Shown here piece after piece: positions 49,694 to 57,395 of a stretch of DNA of 64,000 bases. Position numbers and translations under genes: made by a program. Source of the DNA: Afipia carboxidovorans OM5 (GTDB taxonomy: Bacteria > Pseudomonadota > Alphaproteobacteria > Rhizobiales > Xanthobacteraceae); the NCBI RefSeq assembly GCF_000218565.1, contig NC_015684.1, positions 248,001-312,000 on the forward strand, written 5' to 3'. The notes under the pieces are model-generated. The model ran no database searches and was not told where the DNA came from. It saw only the letters and a program-made list of their open reading frames with translations. Positions within the stretch are counted from its first letter, which is position 1. Each line of letters starts with the position of its first letter.

Positions 49694-52600
49694 CTAATTT
49701 TCCCCTCTAGCGTCAGCGGGCGGCCACCGCAGTTTTCCGCGACCAACGCGCAAGGCTTCGACCAGCCTGGTGTTGCCCGGCAGCCTTCCTGAGAAGAGGC
49801 TGGGCTTTGGGTCCACCGCCGGCTTCTTGAAGGGCGCGACCCGCCGGTAGTCAGGCGTTTCGAGCCAAGTTCGTCCGTCCCCCTCGTCCGTGACGATTCG
49901 ATAAAGGCCCGCGGGCGGGGCCGCCGCGATGTCGAGCAGACGCTTATAGCGTTCGACCGACCATTTCTGGATTCCGCCGCTGAGAGCTTCGGTGCGAAAG
50001 CGCGCCCAAAGCGCTGCAGTGTCGGGCGTGGGCCAGTCGCCGGCATCAGTGTAGGCCGTAATCTCGTCGGATTCGAGCCAGGCCCGCATCTCCGCGGGCG
50101 TCACGAAGATCGGCTCGGCGTCCTGAATGGCCGCGATGGCCGCGCGCCGGGACGGAAGCCCCGCCCGGATCAACATCGCCATCATGAACTGCGGGACGCC
50201 GGTTTCGACCGCCGCCGCTGCGCCGCCCGCCACCGTCTCCGGTGACCAGCCGAGCGACATGCGGCGGGTGCGGACGGCTTCCAGCGCCCAGACCAAGCGA
50301 TAGGTGAAAGCCTCTTCGACCGCCCGCATGTTCTGCGGTCCGATCTTCTCGACCGCGTCGCCTGAGATCCAGGCGCGCAGGATGACTTTCCAATTGGCCG
50401 GCAGCGCGTTCTTCTTGTCGGGGATGAAGGGCCGCATGAACAGCAACCGTTCTCCCAGGCCACCAAGGGCGTCGGCGAGCTCGTCGACGTCGCCGCTCAG
50501 CGCCGCATCGTCGGCGCGATCGAGCAGCTGGGCCAGTTCATCAGCCATGGTGTCGATAGAAAGGCCGGCTTCAAGTCCAACCCCCATTGCGAAATGTCCG
50601 CGCCGCGCCTGCGGCGTGGTCGACTTCCAGATCAGCGCGGCGCGGGCCTCGAACACCTTCTTGTGCAGGGGCGCGACCTCCTCTTCTTCGTGGGCGATTT
50701 GCCGGGCCCAGAGCGACCCCTTGAGAGCTTCGTCCAGCAACTTTGGAAGGTCGGCACGATCGGCGTCCAGCGCTTCGATCAGGCCGAACACGGTCGCATC
50801 GAGGCGCTCGACGAGCTGCGACAACGGCTCTTCGTCGATGGTCTCCTCTTCGTCGCCCTCGTCGGTTTCGTCATCCTCATCCGCGTCGGGAACGGAGTCG
50901 TACTCGCCAGCGGCGGCCAGACGTTCGGCTACCTCGGCCTCTTCGGTCGGCGATCTCCAGGCCTCCCGGGCATTTGCTAGATATTCCCACGCATCGTCAC
51001 GGTCGAGCACGCCCTCGCGCGACAGGCGCTCAAGGATCTCGGCGACGATCTGGATAAGGCCGCTCTTTAGGGTTCGGGCCTTGGCGGAGGCGACCAGCTT
51101 CCTCCATTCCTTCTTTCGCCAGTCGGTCTTGTCGAACATGACATGGACGATCAGGCCTTCGACGTCGACGAAAGCGCGCCCGGCGCGCCCCGCGACATTG
51201 GCGAATTCCTCACCCTTGATCTTCTCACCAGCGCGGTAGAGCGCGGGTACGAGCAGGACCGCAGCGTTGAGATTAAGCCCTTGGGAAAGCGTCGGCGAAG
51301 CGACGATGACTTTCAGCACGCCCTCGGACAGAAGGACTTCCAGCTCGCGCAGGAACGGACTCGGCAGGCGGCCATGATGGATGGCGACGCCGGCCTTCAG
51401 GCTGGCGACGGCCGGATGGTCTTCACCCAGCCATTCCTTGCCGACCTCCAACGCGCGCGCGATCGGCGCCTCATCCTCCAGCAAAGAATCGAGATAGCCG
51501 CGCCTGCAGAGGTCAACGACCTGCTTGCCGTAGCTTTCGACCCAGTTGGCCTGGGTCGAGAAGATCAGGGTGCGCTTGCCCTGGCCGGCGAATTCCCAGG
51601 CCGCGAAGAGGGCGAGATGCGAATTCTTGCGCGGATAGGGGTTCTTCTCCCGGCCGCGCGCGGGCTTCTCCTCGACAAACTTGTCGAGGAATGGACCGTC
51701 GTCATCGAGGTCGAGCCGAAGCAGCGCATCCTTGCCGCGCCAGGTCAGTGCGCCGAAACGCTGGCGCGTGGGGCGCCAGTCGGAGCGCACGGGCTCGCCG
51801 GGTTCATCAGAGCGAATCCACGCGGTAAGATCGTTGAGTTCGTCGCCGCTCGGCAGGATAGCCGAAAGACAGACGATCCGGCGTTCGGCCGCGTCCGCGC
51901 GTCGCAGCAGGCGTTGCACGAGTGTCTCGTAACGAATCTCGCGCTCGCTTGGCCCGATCATGTGACCTTCATCGAGAACGATCAGGCCGACGTCATCGAT
52001 CAGCGACGGATCACTTCGCAGCGCGAAGTCGAGCTTTTCCGGCGTGGCAATAATGATCTCGCGGGTGCGCAGCGCGTCCTCGTCGCCCACCGATAGCCCG
52101 CTGGCGCCATACAGCGAGGAAACGCTGAATCCGAGCGGGGCGAAGGTCTTGCGGAAGGACCGTTCGGTCTGAGCCGACAAGGCGCGAAGCGGGGTGACGA
52201 TCAGCACCCGGCGAGCCGAAGACAGGGTCATCAATGCGGCGATTTCCGCAACGCGCGTCTTCCCTGCGCTCGTGGGGAGCGCCACGACCAGGTCGTCGGT
52301 GACATCGGTCGACCGCTGCGCGGCCTCGCGCTGAGAAGGCCATAGCTCCACTTCGGAGGTTTTGCGCGCGTACAGCGAACCGATGAACAGCCGCCGGAGG
52401 TCGGGGTATCGCTCCTCCGTTCCCGCAGGCGGCTCGGTCGGTAGGTTCTGGTGCAGCGCGTGCTGCCAGAGATCGTCGATCAGGTGGCGGCAGAGATTCG
52501 AGATCCACCACAGCGGGACGTTCTCGGCATTGTCGGCCAGGCTGACGGCGGTGGCAAGCAGATCCCGCGCAGTGTCAATCGGCTCATCCTCGCCCGTCTC

Positions 52601-53218
52601 CAGGGCGAAATCGAAAAAGGCCAAGGCTCGGCAGATCGTCGTATTCAGGATGGTCGACAGCACATCGTCGATATCGGGCTCGTCGCCGCCCAGCGTTTCG
52701 GCCATCTGCTCATCGCTGTGGGCCTCATTGCCAAGCCAGTCGCGAACAAAGCCGCGCAACTGATCGAGATCGCGCAGGATGAGGTGACGGATCGCCGTTT
52801 CGCCAGGCGCGGCGTTGAGATCTTCGGCCAGCTCGTTGAACAGCGAATAGGCGACAGCCGAATAACCCGCGAGGTGATAGGCTGCGGCAGCTATGGTGCG
52901 GCGAAAGCCGCGCTCCGGCGCCTCGGGATCGCCGTTGCGCACCAAGGCTTCAAAGGCGTTGGCGGCCCGCTCGAACGCCTTGTCCGTCAGGTCCGATGCA
53001 CCGGTCTGGGCGCGCAGCGCCATGGCGCCCCGAAGCAGCGCGAAACCATGTTCGGCAAGGTCGGTTTCAATAGTCGCGCCCAACGGCGGCGCGTTCTGCG
53101 GCAACACGCCGGCTTCCCGCATCAGCGACCAGGCCGCGCCACGATAGAGCAGCCGGCCGAGAATGCCGTCGACGGTCGCGGTTGCGAGAAAAGCCGTTAG
53201 CTCGTCAGGCGTCTCCAA
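49694..53218 (-). CDS. hamB: Hachiman system helicase HamB
   Basis: 1174-residue superfamily-2 helicase. N-terminal helical region (about 1-295) precedes motif I PTSAGKT (315-321), motif II DEGH (416-419), SAILPSG (motif III), ASPTLSQGLNLN (motif V) and VAGRAGR (motif VI), the arrangement of Ski2/Hel308-type helicases. An acidic stretch (DADEDDETDEGDEEE) lies near residue 770. A 14-nt overlap with hamA and the pairing with a DUF1837 gene identify HamB. The predicted start is TTG at 53218 with a weak Shine-Dalgarno, so the exact N-terminus is uncertain. Confidence 0.88.
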   Translation of the reverse strand: METPDELTAFLATATVDGILGRLLYRGAAWSLMREAGVLPQNAPPLGATIETDLAEHGFALLRGAMALRAQTGASDLTDKAFERAANAFEALVRNGDPEAPERGFRRTIAAAAYHLAGYSAVAYSLFNELAEDLNAAPGETAIRHLILRDLDQLRGFVRDWLGNEAHSDEQMAETLGGDEPDIDDVLSTILNTTICRALAFFDFALETGEDEPIDTARDLLATAVSLADNAENVPLWWISNLCRHLIDDLWQHALHQNLPTEPPAGTEERYPDLRRLFIGSLYARKTSEVELWPSQREAAQRSTDVTDDLVVALPTSAGKTRVAEIAALMTLSSARRVLIVTPLRALSAQTERSFRKTFAPLGFSVSSLYGASGLSVGDEDALRTREIIIATPEKLDFALRSDPSLIDDVGLIVLDEGHMIGPSEREIRYETLVQRLLRRADAAERRIVCLSAILPSGDELNDLTAWIRSDEPGEPVRSDWRPTRQRFGALTWRGKDALLRLDLDDDGPFLDKFVEEKPARGREKNPYPRKNSHLALFAAWEFAGQGKRTLIFSTQANWVESYGKQVVDLCRRGYLDSLLEDEAPIARALEVGKEWLGEDHPAVASLKAGVAIHHGRLPSPFLRELEVLLSEGVLKVIVASPTLSQGLNLNAAVLLVPALYRAGEKIKGEEFANVAGRAGRAFVDVEGLIVHVMFDKTDWRKKEWRKLVASAKARTLKSGLIQIVAEILERLSREGVLDRDDAWEYLANAREAWRSPTEEAEVAERLAAAGEYDSVPDADEDDETDEGDEEETIDEEPLSQLVERLDATVFGLIEALDADRADLPKLLDEALKGSLWARQIAHEEEEVAPLHKKVFEARAALIWKSTTPQARRGHFAMGVGLEAGLSIDTMADELAQLLDRADDAALSGDVDELADALGGLGERLLFMRPFIPDKKNALPANWKVILRAWISGDAVEKIGPQNMRAVEEAFTYRLVWALEAVRTRRMSLGWSPETVAGGAAAAVETGVPQFMMAMLIRAGLPSRRAAIAAIQDAEPIFVTPAEMRAWLESDEITAYTDAGDWPTPDTAALWARFRTEALSGGIQKWSVERYKRLLDIAAAPPAGLYRIVTDEGDGRTWLETPDYRRVAPFKKPAVDPKPSLFSGRLPGNTRLVEALRVGRGKLRWPPADARGEN

Positions 53219-53987
53219 GGTCTTCCGCCCCCTGGTACATGGCCGCGATGAAGTCCTGGTGGTCTTCGACGTGGATGTTCACGACGTAGTGGTCCCGATT
53301 GGTCCCGGCAGCGTCGAGGTCTTCCCTCAGCGAGGCATGGGGGCCGTTGCCCGACACGGTGAAAAGCATGTGGTCGATGCGATCGGCGCGCAGCGACTTC
53401 ACGCCCACCTCGTCGCGAAGATCACGGCCCAACGCGTTTTCGGCGGGATCATTGCTCTCGAGCAGGCGGTTGGCGACGAACAGCAGCGAGTCCGGCGTGC
53501 AGCGGCCACTGTCGCGGTCGAGCACCTTGCGGGCGCTGTTCACCGTGGATTTCCCGAGCTTCTTGTTGCTCTTGGCTTCCCCCTTCAGAAGCCACAATTT
53601 CTCGTCCTTGCCGCCATAGCCGGCGCCGATGAAATCATCGCCGCGCATGGCCATGTTGCGGCCGTCCTTGTAGCGAAGCCGGCGCACGGGGACGCGCAGG
53701 CCGATATCTTCCTCCACCAGCTCGGTCGCGAGAATCTCCCCCAGGTCTCCGGAGCGGCCCTTGGCCGTCTGAGGCATCGCCTCGCTCAGAATCTTGGCGG
53801 CAACCGTGTAGCCGAGGCGCTCGACATCCTCGGCGATACGCTCGAGACGATCATAGTGGGAACGAATGGTCTCGGCGAGGTCGCCGCTGATCTCGTCGCG
53901 GCCGCCATCCTTCTCGACATAGGTCCAGTAGTGTTTGCGCTTGTCTTTTTCCTTGGTGGATTCGCACCACCGCTCATACAGCCCCAT
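53205..53987 (-). CDS. hamA: Hachiman system nuclease HamA (DUF1837)
   Basis: 260 residues from ATG 53987, placed by GGGGGGAAG; an in-frame GTG at 53999 is rejected. Core motifs: GDLGEILATEL (residues 80-90), GDDFIGAG with Asp117/118, and LLKGEAKSNKK with Glu137-x-Lys139, a PD-(D/E)XK site. This is the DUF1837 pattern of HamA, the effector nuclease of Hachiman. Known: HamAB protects against phage, HamB recognising damaged or invading DNA and releasing HamA. Inference: this pair does the same. Confidence 0.88.
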   Translation of the reverse strand: MGLYERWCESTKEKDKRKHYWTYVEKDGGRDEISGDLAETIRSHYDRLERIAEDVERLGYTVAAKILSEAMPQTAKGRSGDLGEILATELVEEDIGLRVPVRRLRYKDGRNMAMRGDDFIGAGYGGKDEKLWLLKGEAKSNKKLGKSTVNSARKVLDRDSGRCTPDSLLFVANRLLESNDPAENALGRDLRDEVGVKSLRADRIDHMLFTVSGNGPHASLREDLDAAGTNRDHYVVNIHVEDHQDFIAAMYQGAEDLGDA

Positions 53988-54003
53988 GCTTCCCCCCACT
54001 TCT

Positions 54004-55020
54004 TTATTTTGCTGCGCGATTTACCCGGTCGGCGATGTCTGCGCATCGCTCGATCAGCCTCTCAAAGGGCTCGGCGTCCTTAAGTAGCAGCCCGTCTTCC
54101 ACCATATGTTCGTAATCCGAGGCCAGCGCCGTGCGCGCCTCGCCGCTCGGCACGAGCCGCAACAATCCGTTGACGGCGGCCTCATAGTCGACGGGCGCGC
54201 CGTCCGCCGCCTTCTCCGCGAAGAACATGCTTTTGTGCCGTGCTACCGCCAGGGCGAGATCTCGATCAGCCGCGGCCGCGTCGGCAATCCCGGCGTCATC
54301 CAGGCGGACCACGTCATGCCAATGGCGAGCGAACCGCTCCCCGCGAAGCCGTTCCTGCAAGCAGAAGACGTGGATCGCGGTTGCCTTTTCCCAAAAGGTC
54401 CGCTCGGCGTGCATCACGCGCGGCGACGCCGCGGGGAACGTCACGCCCTCGACCAGGCCCGTCGCATCGCAGACCACATCACGCACGCTGGCCGGTTCGC
54501 CGGTCGAGCGGGCGCCGAATTCCAGCATGACGCTTGGCGCGACATAACCGGAGCCGGTAGAGGTCGCTTCATAGTCGATGAAGAGTTTCTCGCCGTCGAC
54601 CCGGGTCGCGGCCGACACGCCCTGCGCTCCAATGGCGTCGATGAGCAGGGGCTGCACCGTGCCCGAAATCCACTCCGGCAGGCGGTGGCGCACCGCTTTC
54701 GACCAGCGCTTCTCTTCGCTGCGCGTTGCCGGCAGGGCCTCGCCATTGTCGCCCACCAGATCGGGCGCGATCGCTCGGATGTCGTAGGTCAGATCGACAT
54801 CTTCCGAGAAGCGCTGAATGACGCCGTAGGCTTTTGAAAGCGATGTCCCGCCCTTGAAAACGAGATGGTCGCCGAGCGCGGAGCCGAAAACGGTTTGAAG
54901 GGCCCAGACGACCCAAACGTCCTTCTCGAGCAGATGGGCGGGCCGCCCTGAACGATCGGCGGCCACGCCCAGCGCGTCACGACGGTCCGCCGCCGACAGG
55001 GACAGAAAGGGATCAGCCAT
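54004..55020 (-). CDS. abiEii: AbiEii/nucleotidyltransferase-type toxin
   Basis: 338 residues from ATG 55020. Nucleotidyltransferase core: VFKGGTSLSKAYGVIQRFSEDVDLTYD (quoted as FKGGTSLSKAYG and RFSEDVDLTY), with the GS/T-x-D-x-D catalytic pattern, plus AERTFWEKATAIHVF and SRFARHWHDVV-like AbiEii features (here RFARHWHDVVRL). This is the toxin of type IV toxin-antitoxin AbiE. It overlaps the antitoxin by 8 nt and hamA starts 16 nt downstream, so it is physically linked to Hachiman. Confidence 0.85.
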   Translation of the reverse strand: MADPFLSLSAADRRDALGVAADRSGRPAHLLEKDVWVVWALQTVFGSALGDHLVFKGGTSLSKAYGVIQRFSEDVDLTYDIRAIAPDLVGDNGEALPATRSEEKRWSKAVRHRLPEWISGTVQPLLIDAIGAQGVSAATRVDGEKLFIDYEATSTGSGYVAPSVMLEFGARSTGEPASVRDVVCDATGLVEGVTFPAASPRVMHAERTFWEKATAIHVFCLQERLRGERFARHWHDVVRLDDAGIADAAAADRDLALAVARHKSMFFAEKAADGAPVDYEAAVNGLLRLVPSGEARTALASDYEHMVEDGLLLKDAEPFERLIERCADIADRVNRAAK

Positions 55021-55609
55021 GGGCCGCCTTGCCGACGCTTCGGGCAAGCCAGGTCGGAAACTGCGGCGCGGCGGCCACCAGTTCGCCGAACGCCGACGGT
55101 GGGAGCTTTCGTTTCAGAGCCTTCAGCGCCGATTCCGCTTTCTCCGGCCCAAGCCAGGCTAGAGCGCGAACCGCTTGGCCTGAGGGGCGATCGGCGAGCG
55201 CAAGCTGCCAGCGTGGCGCATGGCGCAATTCCACGAGCTGCTTGCCCAAGGTCATAGTGCGGCTCCGGCCCGACGTCAGATAAACAGAGCGAACCGGCAC
55301 CTGCGTCGTCAGCCCCAGCGCATTTGCGGCAGCCGCGCCGTTCGGCACGATGACTTCCCCGCGCTGCACCGCCAGCGCCTCGATGGCCTGTTCCACCGAA
55401 GGCGCGCGTGCTCCAAACCGGCTCTTGATCGGACGCAGATACACGCCGCGCCCGGCACGGATCAGATGCCCTCGTTCTGCAAGACGCGACAAAGCCTGGT
55501 CCACCCCAGCGCGGCTGCCGAGGTGGAGAAGGCTCTTTGCCGCCAGCGGCGTTCCTTCCGGCAGCGTCTCGGCGAGCGCCAGGATCTGTTCGGTCAGACG
55601 TTGCACCAT
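55013..55609 (-). CDS. abiEi: AbiEi-like (DUF6088) antitoxin/repressor
   Basis: 198 residues from ATG 55609; AGGAG precedes it. N-terminal winged helix (LLHLGSRAGVDQALSRLAERGHLIRAGRGVYLR, quoted as SRAGVDQALSRLAERGHL), then AVQRGEVIVPNGAAAANALGLTTQVPV, SVYLTSGRSRTMTLGKQLVELRHAP and a C-terminal helical part. Family members bind DNA upstream of their own operon and neutralise AbiEii. A perfect inverted repeat lies 9 nt upstream. First gene of the five-gene operon. Confidence 0.83.
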   Translation of the reverse strand: MVQRLTEQILALAETLPEGTPLAAKSLLHLGSRAGVDQALSRLAERGHLIRAGRGVYLRPIKSRFGARAPSVEQAIEALAVQRGEVIVPNGAAAANALGLTTQVPVRSVYLTSGRSRTMTLGKQLVELRHAPRWQLALADRPSGQAVRALAWLGPEKAESALKALKRKLPPSAFGELVAAAPQFPTWLARSVGKAAHG

Positions 55610-55617
55610 CATTCTCC

Positions 55618-55645
55618 TGTCAGAAATATATGCGAGTTTCTGACA
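55618..55645. promoter_or_regulatory. AbiE-type operator upstream of the defence operon
   Basis: TGTCAGAAA (55618-55626) and TTTCTGACA (55637-55645), a perfect 9-nt inverted repeat with 10-nt spacer, ending 9 nt before the antitoxin ATG. AbiEi-type antitoxins bind inverted repeats in their promoters; this site would put all five downstream genes under AbiEi control if co-transcribed. Confidence 0.7.
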
Positions 55646-55740
55646 TTTTTCAACGGCCACAAAGCTTTCAAACTCAACCCAACCGTCCTTCGTAGCTCCG
55701 GTCGCCACGAGGGATCGATTGAAGGGGGAAAGCCTTCCCC

Positions 55741-55790
55741 TGCGGCCGAGCCACGGTCTCGGCCGACCCCTTCTGCGGGGACACCCCGCA
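55741..55790. promoter_or_regulatory. Tandem hairpins in the ardC 5' region
   Basis: CGGCCGAG (55743-55750) / CTCGGCCG (55758-55765) and TGCGGGG (55774-55780) / CCCCGCA (55784-55790) with ACA loop. They lie just before the shared leader element and occur only upstream of ardC. They may form a terminator/attenuator or part of a larger structured leader. Confidence 0.5.
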
Positions 55791-55826
55791 ACGCCCCGAG
55801 AGTGAGAGTGCGGACGGATCTTCCGT

Positions 55827-55881
55827 GACGGGTTGAGGGCTGGGAGAGAGGCTCCCGGCGCCCGTCGTGGAGTTTATCCCG
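55827..55881 (+). promoter_or_regulatory. Shared RNA leader, copy 1 (ardC)
   Basis: Outer stem GACGGG (55827-55832) / CCCGTC (55861-55866). Inner hairpin GCTGGGAG (55839-55846) / CTCCCGGC (55852-55859) with pentaloop AGAGG; one G-U pair. GGAG (55869-55872) follows immediately, 9 nt before ATG 55882. Confidence 0.8.
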
Positions 55882-56850
55882 ATGGCCAGAATGGATCGCG
55901 CCGCGCGTCGTACCGGCGACCGCACCAATTTCTATGACGACATCACCAACAAGATCATCGCCGAGCTGGAGGATGGTCGGCTTCCCTGGGTCCAGCCTTG
56001 GGGCACGGCCGCGGCCAAGGCGCCGCTCGCCATGCCGAGGAACGCGGCGACCTCGCGCCAGTATTCCGGCATCAACGTCCTGATCCTCTGGGGCGCCGTC
56101 ATCCAGCACGGTTTTCCTTCCCAGCAGTGGCTCACCTTTCGCCAGGCGCTCTCGCTCGGCGGGAACGTCCGGAAGGGCGAGCATGGCACGACCGTCGTCT
56201 ACGCCGACCGCTTTGTGCCTGACGATGAAAAGCGCCGCGCGCGCGAGGCCGGCGAAGAGGCGACCGCCATTCCATTTCTGAAGCGGTTCACGGTCTTCAA
56301 TGCGGCGCAGTGCGAGGGGCTGCCCGAGAATCTTGCCGTCGAAGCGCCGCCCCCGGCGTCGGGCATGATCGAGCCAAGGGTCGAGGCGCTGATCCGGGCA
56401 ACGGGAATCGACTTCCGCATCGGCGGGAGCCGTGCCTTCTACGTTCCCGCCCACAACTATGTGCAGGTGCCGCCGCCCCAGGCCTATTTCGAGCCGATCA
56501 ATTGGCACCGGACCGCGCTGCATGAACTCGGCCACGCCACAGGCCATGCTTCCCGCCTCGGACGTGATTTCTCCGGCGCGTTCGGAACGAAAAAGTACGC
56601 GTTCGAGGAATTGGTGGCCGAGATGAACGCCGCCTTTTGCTGCGCCTCACTCGGCATCGTCCCGACCGTCCGCCACGCCGATTATATAGGCTCCTGGCTC
56701 GAGGTTCTGCGCGAGGACAATCGCGCCATCGTGCGCGCCGCAAGTCAGGCGAGCAAGGCCGCCGACTGGCTGCTCGCACACCTTCCCGAAGCGGACGCCG
56801 GAGATCGCCTCGAGGCGAGCATTCCCGATTGCGACAGGAGGGCGGCATGA
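55882..56850 (+). CDS. ardC: ArdC-like antirestriction / ssDNA-binding protein with zincin domain
   Basis: 322 residues. N-terminal ssDNA-binding DUF1738 region: RTNFYDDITNKIIAELEDGRLPWVQPW and SGINVLILWGAVIQHGFPSQQWLTFRQA (quoted in parts: FYDDITNKIIAELEDG). C-terminal zincin motif HELGHATGHASRL with two His and Glu, then AFEELVAEMNAAF. ArdC proteins protect incoming DNA against restriction on conjugation. Start ATG 55882 is fixed by the conserved CCCG-ATG context shared with two other genes. DUF2958 gene overlaps its end. Confidence 0.9.
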   Translation: MARMDRAARRTGDRTNFYDDITNKIIAELEDGRLPWVQPWGTAAAKAPLAMPRNAATSRQYSGINVLILWGAVIQHGFPSQQWLTFRQALSLGGNVRKGEHGTTVVYADRFVPDDEKRRAREAGEEATAIPFLKRFTVFNAAQCEGLPENLAVEAPPPASGMIEPRVEALIRATGIDFRIGGSRAFYVPAHNYVQVPPPQAYFEPINWHRTALHELGHATGHASRLGRDFSGAFGTKKYAFEELVAEMNAAFCCASLGIVPTVRHADYIGSWLEVLREDNRAIVRAASQASKAADWLLAHLPEADAGDRLEASIPDCDRRAA

Positions 56851-57218
56851 TCCTCCTGACCGACGAACTGCGTAAGCCGCTACTCGCCAATGGCCGCCGG
56901 CGCGATACCGACCATGTGCCGCTCGTAAAATTCTTCAACCCGCTGGGTGAAGGCGTCTGGCTCGCCACCGAACTGGACGAGGATGGCGACACGTTCTTCG
57001 GGCTGGCCGATCTCGGTAACCCTGAGCTTGGCTCCTTCTCGCTGCAGGAGATGTCGTCGCTCCGCCTGCCGTTCGGCATGGGGATCGAACGGGACATCCT
57101 CTTCACGGGGGATTTCCCGCTCTCCGTTTGGGTGGAAGCCGCGCGGCAGGCCGGCAGCATCCGGGCGGCAGAGCGCATTCTCTATCAGGCCGCTCGGTCA
57201 CGGCACGGCGGCCATTGA
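56847..57218 (+). CDS. DUF2958 element protein
   Basis: 123 residues starting MILLTDELRKPLLANGRR; DHVPLVKFFNPLGEGVWLATELDEDGDTFFGLADLGNPELGSFSLQEMSSLRLPFG is the DUF2958 core (quoted as VPLVKFFNPLGEGVWLATE). ATG overlaps the ardC stop (ATGA). Common next to ardC in plasmids and ICEs; function unknown. Confidence 0.87.
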   Translation: MILLTDELRKPLLANGRRRDTDHVPLVKFFNPLGEGVWLATELDEDGDTFFGLADLGNPELGSFSLQEMSSLRLPFGMGIERDILFTGDFPLSVWVEAARQAGSIRAAERILYQAARSRHGGH

Positions 57219-57339
57219 CGCGCAAATACGTGAAGGCGTGAAGTCGGCTTTGAGGCTTTGCGCTTCCACGCGGCGATAGGCTTTCCTGAAGCGTTCGCGG
57301 TTCGGGGTGAGAGAGTAAGAGGGGGAAGGGGATTTTCGT

Positions 57340-57395
57340 GACGGGTTGGAGGCCGAGAGAGAGGCTTTCGGCCGCCCGTCGCGGAGTACATCCCG
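57340..57395 (+). promoter_or_regulatory. Shared RNA leader, copy 2 (parB)
   Basis: Outer stem GACGGG (57340-57345) / CCCGTC (57375-57380). Inner 9-bp hairpin GGCCGAGAG (57351-57359) / CTTTCGGCC (57365-57373) with loop AGAGG; one G-U pair. GGAG at 57383-57386, 9 nt before ATG 57396. Confidence 0.8.

Noticed and set aside
55618..55645. Terminator upstream of ardC
   Set aside because: The arms are AT-rich with no T tract and lie at promoter position for the antitoxin gene.
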